Source: Nonomuraea candida (GTDB lineage: Bacteria > Actinomycetota > Actinomycetes > Streptosporangiales > Streptosporangiaceae). From it: 64,000 nucleotides of DNA. The stretch spans positions 124,001-188,000 of the forward strand of contig NZ_JOAG01000009.1 of the NCBI RefSeq assembly GCF_000725485.1. The letters run 5' to 3'. Shown here one piece after another: positions 57,266-64,000 of this stretch. Position 1 is the first letter of the stretch. Each line of letters starts with the position of its first letter. Below the pieces are notes generated by a model that saw only the letters and a list, made by a program, of their open reading frames with translations, was not told the origin of the DNA and did no database searches. A program made the translations under genes and the position numbers.

Positions 57266-58248
57266 CGGGTCACCGCCCACAGGACGACGAGCAGGACGAT
57301 CAGCACGGCCAGCGGCGCCCAGCGGGCCCACCAGGGCAGCGCCCGGCCATCCTCCTCCTCCTCGGCCACCGGGTGCACCCGGGTCGGGCTCTCCGGCACG
57401 GCGACCGGCTCGCGCCTGGCCGCGCGCGCCCGGTCGAAGGCGGCGCGCCCCTCCTCCAGCGCGAGGTCCTGCTCGACGGGGATGGACTGCATCGGGTCGG
57501 GCGTGCGCAGCCGCGCCAGCACCTCCTGCGGCGACGGGGGCGAGCCGGAGAAGACGTCGTTGAGCGGCTGCAGCGCCGGGGTGGCGGACAGGTCGGGCAG
57601 GCCGGTGATCTCGCGGCCGGTGACCGTGCGGTAGATGACCATGCCCGCGCTCCACAGGTCGTCGGAGGTGGCGGTCAGGCCGGTGCCCTCGCGCTGCGCC
57701 GGGCAGGCGTAGGGCGGCCGGCCCATCCGCAGGCGGCGGGTGCCGGCCAGGGCGGCGTGGCTGAGGTCGGTGAGCTGCACGGCGGAGCCGTCCCAGCGCA
57801 CGGTGGCGGGCTCGATGCGGCGGTGCACGATGCCGCAGGCCGACAGGATGCGCACGGCGCGCAGCAGGCTCACCTGCAGCGCCCGCTGGTCGTTGATGAG
57901 CAGCGCGCCGAAGTAGCGGCTGACCGGCTCGCCGCGGTAGTCGGACAGCAGGACGAACGGCTCCTCCTCGTCGAGGCTGTAGCCGAGCAGCCGGGGCAGC
58001 TCGGGCGGGTAGGCGCGGCGCAGCCGGGTCAGCAGCCTGGCGCCCATGCGGGCCTCGTTCTCCAGCAGGTCGTAGAGGTGCTCGCGGTCGCGTCCCGCCG
58101 CGCGCGGCACCCGCCGCTGCACGAGCTTGACGCCCTGCACGACGAGCGTGAGCCGGCGCTCGAACGGGTCGTGCCACGGCTCCGCCTCCACCTCCCAGGT
58201 CACCGGGTCGCCCTCGGGGGAGTCGAAGGTCAGCGGCTCAGGTTCCAT
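57262..58248 (-). CDS. membrane pseudokinase
   Basis: A 328-residue protein with a kinase-like fold and one C-terminal membrane helix (about 303-325). The catalytic loop reads Ile-Val-His-Arg-Arg-Ile-Glu-Pro-Ala-Thr, with Arg in place of the catalytic Asp of His-Arg-Asp and Thr in place of the conserved Asn. The Asp-Phe-Gly site is Thr-Asp-Leu-Ser-His. Later features such as Ser-Asp-Asp-Leu-Trp-Ser-Ala-Gly-Met-Val-Ile-Tyr are normal. It probably serves as a membrane scaffold rather than a kinase. The ATG at 58248 has GGAG upstream and overlaps the upstream gene by 11 bp. Confidence 0.78.
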   Translation of the reverse strand: MEPEPLTFDSPEGDPVTWEVEAEPWHDPFERRLTLVVQGVKLVQRRVPRAAGRDREHLYDLLENEARMGARLLTRLRRAYPPELPRLLGYSLDEEEPFVLLSDYRGEPVSRYFGALLINDQRALQVSLLRAVRILSACGIVHRRIEPATVRWDGSAVQLTDLSHAALAGTRRLRMGRPPYACPAQREGTGLTATSDDLWSAGMVIYRTVTGREITGLPDLSATPALQPLNDVFSGSPPSPQEVLARLRTPDPMQSIPVEQDLALEEGRAAFDRARAARREPVAVPESPTRVHPVAEEEEDGRALPWWARWAPLAVLIVLLVVLWAVTR

Positions 58249-60076
58249 CCCCACTCCAGTTCTCCTCCACCGTCCCCGGACGCAGCGGCACCAGGCGCAG
58301 GGTGCCGGCGTACTGGCCCGACCGCGTCCACACGACGCCGGGCGGGTTGCCCTGGCCGCGCACCGCCCTGGGCGCGAAGCGCACCGCGTACGCCTGCCGC
58401 AGCAGCAGCGACAGGTCGCGGTCGCCGCACAGCTGCAGCATCTGGCCGCCCGGCTGGGCCCGCAGCGCCCGCATGACCTGCTGGGACTGCCGCCACACCG
58501 CGTCCACGAGCTCCTGGCGGCCGGTGTCGGCGGTGCCGAACTCGGGACGCTCCTGCACGCCGCGGTGGGTCAGGTGGTAGCGGTACTGCCGCAGCGTCTC
58601 GTCCACCCGGCGTTCGAGGCCGAGCTGGACGTCGCGGTAGTCGCCGTGTTCCAGGGAGGTCCAGCCGGGCTCCAGCCAGCCGGTCACCGCGTCGGTGAGG
58701 TCGCCGGCGATGACCTCGCGCAACTGGCCGCCGCGGTCGCGCAGCCGCACGGTGACCTCCTCGTCCAGCGCCGCGCCGGCCTCGGCCTGGCCCGCCTCGG
58801 CCTTGCTCCAGTCCGTCAGCGTCGCCGAGACCTGCCCGCAGATCTCGCTCAGCGCCGCCGCCAGCGTGCGCGCCGCGTCGGAGGTGTGCGTACGCGCCCG
58901 GCCCAGCATCCACTCGCTGGCCGCGACCCGCTCGAGCAGCGCGCGCAGCCCGTCGAGCGCGGTCCTGGCCGGGCCGAGCGCGAGCTGCTCGCGCCACCAC
59001 GCCCGCGAGCGCCGCCAGTAGAGGAACCGGTCGATCAGCCGGGGCGGGAACTCCGCGGGCACGTGCAGCGCGTTGAGCAGCTCGTCGGGACAGACGCGGC
59101 GGCAGTCACCGGCGAAGGCGGCGCTGCCGATGGGCGCGCTCTGGTCGGCCAGCAGGCGCAGCCGCGCGACCAGCCGCGCCAGGCTCTTGCGCTCGGCCAG
59201 GGCCGACTCCACGTCGGCGCGCAGCTCGCCGGCGATCTCGGCGCGCCCCATGCCGGTCGGGGTGGCGAACTTGACCCCGTGCAGGGCCAGCGCCTCGGCG
59301 ACGTCCTCGTCGGTGTGGTCGGTCTCCGCGAACAGCCGCGCCACGGCGTCGCGGAACCCGGCCAGCTCCCGGCCGGCCGCGACCACCTCGTCCAGGATCG
59401 CGGCGCGGGCCGGGGCCGGGCTGAAGTAGCTCAGCTCGTCGAGGGCGCGGGCGGCGCGGTCGAGCCGCTCGCGGGCGTGGCGGTGGAGCCGGTCCATGGG
59501 GCCGTCGGGGATGAGCGCGTCGAGCAGGTCGGCGGGCAGGTCGGCGCCGCCGCTCAGCACCGGCAGCGCGGTGGCCGACGGCGCGGTGAACGCCGCGGTG
59601 TCCTGCTGGACGGGCGCGCCGAAGCGCTCGGCCACGTCGGCGAAGGCCTGGGAGAGCACCTCGGGGTCGATCCGGCCGGCCACGATGCGCCAGCCGGGCG
59701 AGGCCGTGCCGTACGGGATGTCGCCCAGGCGGCCCACCACCTCGTCGAAGACCTCCGGCTGGGTGAGCAGGTCGATGAGGATGGACTCGGAGCTGACGTC
59801 GGGCCCGTGCGCCGCCTCGCCGGTGTCGGCGTTCCACACGATGCCCCGGGGGTCGCCCACCCACAACACCCGGCGGCTCTCGCCGTCCAGCGCCGGCGGC
59901 AGGCGCGGGTCGGGCCCCACCGCCACGACGAGCACCGACCTGACCAGGCGCGAGCTGAACACCTCCTGCAGCACCCGCTGCCCGGCGGCCAGCCGTTCGG
60001 TGTCGGCCACCACCAGGACCCGGCCGGCGAGCCGGGGCGGCTCGTCGTCCTCGCGCAGGTCGAACACGACGACCAT
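58238..60076 (-). CDS. large protein of unknown function in the tubulin/GTPase operon
   Basis: A 612-residue soluble protein with no recognised motif. The N-terminus (Val-Val-Val-Phe-Asp-Leu-Arg, then Arg-Val-Leu-Val-Val-Ala-Asp-Thr-Glu and Ser-Val-Leu-Val-Val-Ala-Val-Gly) looks like a Rossmann-type alpha/beta domain. Residues 200-600 are almost all helical and rich in Arg, Leu and Ala, perhaps a helical-repeat or coiled-coil scaffold. ATG 60076 has AAGGAG at ideal spacing; a GTG at 60082 overlaps that site and is rejected. It follows the tubulin-like gene directly, suggesting a partner of that protein. Confidence 0.7.
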   Translation of the reverse strand: MVVVFDLREDDEPPRLAGRVLVVADTERLAAGQRVLQEVFSSRLVRSVLVVAVGPDPRLPPALDGESRRVLWVGDPRGIVWNADTGEAAHGPDVSSESILIDLLTQPEVFDEVVGRLGDIPYGTASPGWRIVAGRIDPEVLSQAFADVAERFGAPVQQDTAAFTAPSATALPVLSGGADLPADLLDALIPDGPMDRLHRHARERLDRAARALDELSYFSPAPARAAILDEVVAAGRELAGFRDAVARLFAETDHTDEDVAEALALHGVKFATPTGMGRAEIAGELRADVESALAERKSLARLVARLRLLADQSAPIGSAAFAGDCRRVCPDELLNALHVPAEFPPRLIDRFLYWRRSRAWWREQLALGPARTALDGLRALLERVAASEWMLGRARTHTSDAARTLAAALSEICGQVSATLTDWSKAEAGQAEAGAALDEEVTVRLRDRGGQLREVIAGDLTDAVTGWLEPGWTSLEHGDYRDVQLGLERRVDETLRQYRYHLTHRGVQERPEFGTADTGRQELVDAVWRQSQQVMRALRAQPGGQMLQLCGDRDLSLLLRQAYAVRFAPRAVRGQGNPPGVVWTRSGQYAGTLRLVPLRPGTVEENWSGDGT

Positions 60077-60078
60077 GG

Positions 60079-63000
60079 TCACTCCTTCGCGAGCGCGTCC
60101 AGGTCGCGCAGGTTGTAGGCGACGGCCTCGGCGACCCGTTCGAAGGGCAGGTCCAGCGCGGCGGGCAGGGTGTGCGCCCAGAACGCCACGAGCTGGTCGG
60201 CCCGGTTGCGCGCGCCCGACGGCAGCTTGGGCGCCATGATCTCCAGCAGCCCGAGCTGGTCGGCGGCCATGCCGGTGACCTGGTGGAAGAGCGGGTCGGG
60301 CGGGCTGAGTGCGCTCGCCAGGCCGGCGGGCGTGGCGTTCATGAGCTGCTCGCTGACCAGGCCGCGGAACTCCTCGTCGCCGCCGAGCACCCACTGCTCG
60401 TAGGCGCGCAGCACGCTGGGCCAGGAGCTGGCCTTGCCGTAGCCGGTGAGCGGGAGCGTCATCGAGCCGCCCGCGACGTCGATCCTGATCCGCCGCGGCG
60501 AGCCGGGCTCGCCCTCGGCGACGGTGACCTGCCCGTTCCACAGCAGGCAGAGCAGGCGGTGCAGGATGCGCACCCGGTGCTCCTCGGTGGTGGCCAGGTA
60601 GCCGAAGTCGTAGCCGAGCCGCTGGCGCCACTTCAGGTGGTCCTGCGGCCGCTCGTCGTGCAGCGCCTCGGCCCAGCTCGCCAGCACCTCGCGCAGCTCG
60701 CGCACCTGGGTGACGCTCATCGAGGTGCGCAGCTGCACGACCGTCACGGAGTCGGCGTCGATGTTGCGGAAGTCGGGCAGGCCCGGCAGGTCGATGCGCT
60801 CCTTCAGGAACCGCTCCAGGTCGGGGTCCTTGGCCGGCGCCGGGTAGGAGACCAGCACCTTCAGGTCGCCGCTGCCGTCGGGGGTGAAGCCGCCCGGCAC
60901 CAGGTCGGCCAGCTTGAGCCGGAACTGCCGCACGTGCGGGTCGTCGCCGGCGCCGGAGGCGGCCTGGGCCAGGATGTCGGCCAGCGAGGGCAGCAGCGGC
61001 CGCTCGCCCAGCGCGGCGGCCTCGTCGCGGTCCTTGAACAGCTTCTTGACCTCCAGCTTGAGCCGCTCGCGCACCCAGGCGAGCGCGTCGGCCGGCTTGC
61101 CGGTGCGCCAGGCCAGGTCATGGGCGTGCCGCCAGCCCTCGGGGCCGAGCAGCGCGTTGACCACGGCCGCCTCCCCGTCGGTGGGGCGCAGCAGCTGCCG
61201 GGCGACGAACACGTCCACGAAGCGGCGCACGACCGCGTCGTAGAACGCCTCCGCGCCCTCGGGCGGCAGCAGGTGGTAGACGCCGACGCGGGTCTCGTAC
61301 AGCTCGCCGGCGCGGCGGGCGAAGCGCTCGGGGTCGGCGTCGGCGTGCTCGGCGAAGACCTGGGTGAACTCGCGCACCTCGCGGATGAGCTGCTTGCGCC
61401 GCGGCTCCCAGCGGGGCATCTGGTCGGCCCACGCCCTGTGCCACAGCGCCTGGCTGCGCCACAGGTACCAGGTCTCCTGGTCGTGGAGCGAGGCCTGGAC
61501 GGCCGGGTCGGCCCACTGCACCTTGCGCAGCAGCCGGTCGCGCATCGCCCGCGGCTGCGGGGGCGCCTCGGTCATGTTCTCGTACGGCTTGCGCGGCTGC
61601 GCCCTGCGGTGGTCGAGCAGCCCGGCGAAGCCCAGCCGGTCGGCCTCGTGCACGTCGCCGGGCAGGCCGGCCACCACGCGCCGCAGCCGGAACGGGTCGA
61701 CGTGCCCGAGCCCCTCGAACACGCCGCGCCGCACGTCCATCTCCTGCGCCATGGCCGGCACGGCACGGCTGAGCTGCCGCTCCAGCGAGGCCAGGTTGTC
61801 CTCCATCGCGCGGATCCGGTTGGCCAGCGACTTCTGGATCTCCGCCGCGCCGGTCGCGGTGCGCGCCTCCGGCACCGGCAGCGGCTCGCGGGTGTTGAGC
61901 GGTTCGAGGTTGGTGGTGGTGAACATGCGGCGGATCTCGTCCACGTTGCTCTCCGCGGCGCCCGGCGGCACGGCGTCGAGCTGGGTGACCGCGCGGGCCA
62001 GCAGGCGCGAGCTGACCAGGTCGGCCAGCTCCTCCACCGGCACGGTCATGGAGGAGACGAACGCCGTCGACACGCCCCGGTTGCCGATGCCGGAGGCCGC
62101 GGGCACCTCGCGCTCGACCGCCCGGTTGATGAAGTCGTCGGCGAAGGACTGCTCACCGCGGTCCTCCATGCCGCCGGCGGCCTCGCCCGCGCCGCTCGGC
62201 CTGGTGCCGGCCAGCGAGACGATCAGCGAGGCGATCGAGCGGTGCAGGTCGTCGCGCTCGACGCCGGGCGGCATCGTGAACAGGAACCCGGTCTGCACGG
62301 TGCCGGTGGCCAGGCGCACCTCGCCCCTGCCGGGGTAGCGCACGCCCAGCTCGCCGACGATGCCCTGCTCGTCCACCTGCGTGCCGGCGTGCGGCGCGTT
62401 CTGGTCGTCGACCAGCCGGAACAGGTCGAGCAGGCTCGCGCCGGCGTTCAGCCTGGCCCGGCGGCCGCCGCCCATGCCCTCGGCGAAGGCCGACGGCATG
62501 ACGACCAGCGGGTGGATCCGCGCCCTGATGTGGTTGCGGGCGAAGGCGTCGCCGATCAGGTGCAGGTAGTCGTAGAAGATGCCGCTGCCGGTGCCGCCCG
62601 CCACCGAGAAGGCCACGAACACGTCGCAGGTGCGCCGCAGCCGGCCGCCGAGCGCGGCCAGCTCGCTGCCCGAGTTGGCGATCGCGCCGATGGCGTCCTC
62701 GATGCCCTGCACCACCGGCCCCGGCCCGTGCCGCATGCGCTCGAACAGCGCCGCCCTGGCCACCGTCGGGAGCTGCCCCGCGCCCCGCATCAGCGGCGCG
62801 ACCAGCGGCTCCTGCTCGCGCGGCGGCAGCCAGTCCTTGACGTGGTCGCCCAGCGTGGCCCGCAGGCTGCGGGCCACCTCCGGGTAGGAGTCGAACTTCG
62901 GCACCACGTCGTGGATGAGGTGCGCGGTGCGGCCGGCCGCCGGCAGCTCCCGCTCGGTCGGCACCACGCGGCGGCGGGTGCGGTTCAGCTCCGCCTCGTT

Positions 63001-63192
63001 GAGGTCGACGTAGACGAACTGCAGGCAGGAGGGCAGCTCGTAGGGCTGGTAGTTCTGCCAGCTGAAGTTTCTGATCAGGTCCATTCCGTCGGGACCGCAC
63101 AGCTCGTCACGCAGCCGGCGTTCCAGCTCCACCCCGACCCGGCAGCCGGTGCCGCCGAGCCCCACGAACATCATCGGATCGAAGATCCTCAT
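60079..63192 (-). CDS. tubulin-like GTPase-fold protein (1037 aa)
   Basis: A 1037-residue protein with a tubulin-like N-terminal domain. Phe-Val-Gly-Leu-Gly-Gly-Thr-Gly-Cys at 9-17 is the first nucleotide loop. Ala198-Gly-Gly-Thr-Gly-Ser-Gly204 matches the tubulin/FtsZ signature Gly-Gly-Gly-Thr-Gly-Ser-Gly with the first Gly changed to Ala. Beyond about residue 400 a long, mainly helical region of 600 residues has no recognised domain. Tubulin-like proteins of this size sit in actinobacterial conflict-type operons. Polymerisation is unproven. ATG 63192 has AAGGGGGG upstream, 9 bp after the previous stop. Confidence 0.82.
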   Translation of the reverse strand: MRIFDPMMFVGLGGTGCRVGVELERRLRDELCGPDGMDLIRNFSWQNYQPYELPSCLQFVYVDLNEAELNRTRRRVVPTERELPAAGRTAHLIHDVVPKFDSYPEVARSLRATLGDHVKDWLPPREQEPLVAPLMRGAGQLPTVARAALFERMRHGPGPVVQGIEDAIGAIANSGSELAALGGRLRRTCDVFVAFSVAGGTGSGIFYDYLHLIGDAFARNHIRARIHPLVVMPSAFAEGMGGGRRARLNAGASLLDLFRLVDDQNAPHAGTQVDEQGIVGELGVRYPGRGEVRLATGTVQTGFLFTMPPGVERDDLHRSIASLIVSLAGTRPSGAGEAAGGMEDRGEQSFADDFINRAVEREVPAASGIGNRGVSTAFVSSMTVPVEELADLVSSRLLARAVTQLDAVPPGAAESNVDEIRRMFTTTNLEPLNTREPLPVPEARTATGAAEIQKSLANRIRAMEDNLASLERQLSRAVPAMAQEMDVRRGVFEGLGHVDPFRLRRVVAGLPGDVHEADRLGFAGLLDHRRAQPRKPYENMTEAPPQPRAMRDRLLRKVQWADPAVQASLHDQETWYLWRSQALWHRAWADQMPRWEPRRKQLIREVREFTQVFAEHADADPERFARRAGELYETRVGVYHLLPPEGAEAFYDAVVRRFVDVFVARQLLRPTDGEAAVVNALLGPEGWRHAHDLAWRTGKPADALAWVRERLKLEVKKLFKDRDEAAALGERPLLPSLADILAQAASGAGDDPHVRQFRLKLADLVPGGFTPDGSGDLKVLVSYPAPAKDPDLERFLKERIDLPGLPDFRNIDADSVTVVQLRTSMSVTQVRELREVLASWAEALHDERPQDHLKWRQRLGYDFGYLATTEEHRVRILHRLLCLLWNGQVTVAEGEPGSPRRIRIDVAGGSMTLPLTGYGKASSWPSVLRAYEQWVLGGDEEFRGLVSEQLMNATPAGLASALSPPDPLFHQVTGMAADQLGLLEIMAPKLPSGARNRADQLVAFWAHTLPAALDLPFERVAEAVAYNLRDLDALAKE

Positions 63193-63201
63193 GTGCCCCC
63201 C

Positions 63202-64000
63202 TTACAACAGGTCGTCGCCTGGCATCGGTCGGTGGGTCCTGCTCTGGGACGGCTCGGGCGAGCCGTACACGGGCGGGCCGGCGTCCCCGCCGTCGCCGGC
63301 GCCCCTGGCGCGCCCGTCGTCCACGCCCAGCCACAGGCCGTTGGGCAGGGCGATCGGCCGGCCGGGGACGAGCGGGTCGAGCTCCCGCCCCTGCGGGTCG
63401 CGCACCAGCACGGTCCTGCCCTGGCCGCGGCGCACCGCGTAGCCGGTGCCGTACGTGCGCACCAGCAGGCCGTTGGCGACCTCGAAGGTGAACTCCGGCC
63501 CCTCGCCCAGCGGCGCCTGGAGCCGGCTGACATAGGGCTCGCCCGGCCGCTCGAACAGGTGCAGCGTCAGGTCGCTCGGGTCGGCCGCCCGCCGCCGCGC
63601 GCGCCGCCTGGCCAGCAGGAACGGCAGCGCCACCGCCACGACCGCGAGGACGATCACCAGGGCCTGCAGCGCCCGCTGCCACCACGGCGTCGGCGGCCGC
63701 ACGTCCACGTCGACGAACCCGTCGGCCACGAGCTGCCCGTCCGGGCCGAGCACCTGCACCGTGCCGCTGACCCGGCCCCCGGCCGCGCCGGCGGCGACAT
63801 GCAGCGTGAAGGCGTGCTCCGAGTGCCCCGCGGGCGCCTGGAGCTCCCCGGCCGACAGCCGCACGGTGGCGGGCGCGTCGAGAAGCCGCAGGGCGAGCCG
63901 GGCGGGCCCGGCGTCGCTGGTGACCGACACGGCCCCGGCGACCTCGCCGCCCGGCTCGACGGTGGCGCGCGCCAGCCGGACCTGGGCGCGCACCCGGTCG
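63202..64000 (-). CDS. membrane protein with beta-rich ectodomain (partial at window edge)
   Basis: The 3' part of a gene that runs off the window; the reading frame is open to base 64000. Visible are a beta-sandwich-like segment (Val-Glu-Pro-Gly-Gly-Glu-Val-Ala-Gly-Ala-Val-Ser-Val), one membrane helix (Ala-Leu-Val-Ile-Val-Leu-Ala-Val-Val), Arg-rich residues, then a second small domain resembling an FHA- or Ig-like fold and a Ser/Pro tail. A GTG at 63993 might be a start, but the coding signal continues beyond it. In related operons a von Willebrand A protein stands here; that part would lie outside. Confidence 0.6.
   Translation of the reverse strand, partial: DRVRAQVRLARATVEPGGEVAGAVSVTSDAGPARLALRLLDAPATVRLSAGELQAPAGHSEHAFTLHVAAGAAGGRVSGTVQVLGPDGQLVADGFVDVDVRPPTPWWQRALQALVIVLAVVAVALPFLLARRRARRRAADPSDLTLHLFERPGEPYVSRLQAPLGEGPEFTFEVANGLLVRTYGTGYAVRRGQGRTVLVRDPQGRELDPLVPGRPIALPNGLWLGVDDGRARGAGDGGDAGPPVYGSPEPSQSRTHRPMPGDDLL

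Overview
The window is about 73% GC by eye, gene-dense and intact at the right edge, and it reads as a chromosome segment of a filamentous actinomycete. The signs are many GTG and TTG starts, ATGA-type overlaps, a conservon (cvnA-D), a bacterial proteasome activator ending in GPYL, an SAV2177-type methyltransferase, and LAL-type LuxR, PaaX and GlxA regulators. Protein style suggests Streptosporangiaceae (Nonomuraea-like); that placement is inference. No rRNA, tRNA, CRISPR array, insertion sequence or phage gene was recognised.

Layout. 0-7.2 kb: an ECF sigma-factor scrap, an OFA-family MFS transporter with its 42-residue partner protein, an alpha/beta hydrolase, an FRG-domain protein, two small membrane proteins divergent from a GlxA-type regulator across a double operator, a MarR regulator and a DUF574 methyltransferase. 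7.2-10.3 kb (minus): a five-gene, translationally coupled operon. It encodes a 52-residue six-cysteine peptide, a MauE-like membrane redox protein, a membrane-tethered thioredoxin-like protein, an ABC exporter carrying two internal deletions, and an S26 signal peptidase. I read it as a cassette that folds, exports and trims a disulfide-rich peptide; it is the most novel-looking system here. 10.9-14.5 kb: a STAS protein and a MarR regulator around a shared palindrome, then a deletion scar region with a collapsed DHFR-family gene and the fused tails of two divergent genes. 14.5-16 kb: a probable nickel/cobalt exporter with a His-Gly run.

16-24 kb is a complete protocatechuate branch of the beta-ketoadipate pathway: pcaI-J-F-H-G-B-L in one coupled operon, divergent from a tandem-duplicated IclR regulator, with a GTTCGC/GCGAAC operator between. 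24-33 kb holds two TetR regulators with divergent targets (an MBL hydrolase and an SDR), an acyltransferase, a LAL regulator and an FAD monooxygenase. 33-36.5 kb has two secreted proteins and an ABC-F ATPase behind a short leader ORF and hairpin. 36.5-43 kb is an alpha-galactoside operon (GH36, binding protein, two permeases) under a LacI-type regulator with two operators. 43-46 kb has a MaoC/amidohydrolase pair divergent from paaX-like, then bpa. 46-52 kb carries a serine hydrolase and the conservon; 52-54.6 kb an acyl-CoA dehydrogenase and an alpha-oxoamine synthase.

54.7-64 kb (minus, running off the edge) is a six-gene coupled operon: a membrane protein with a beta-rich ectodomain, a tubulin-like GTPase of 1037 residues, a large unknown protein, a membrane pseudokinase, a TRAFAC-type GTPase with an N-terminal Cys finger, and a membrane-anchored unknown protein. 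This gene company resembles the NTP-dependent conflict systems known from multicellular actinobacteria, but its function is not established.

Two genome-level habits recur. Genes between 0 and 14.5 kb carry internal deletions (real decay or assembly collapse; not separable from sequence alone). Short tandem duplications of 11-32 bp sit at gene ends throughout.
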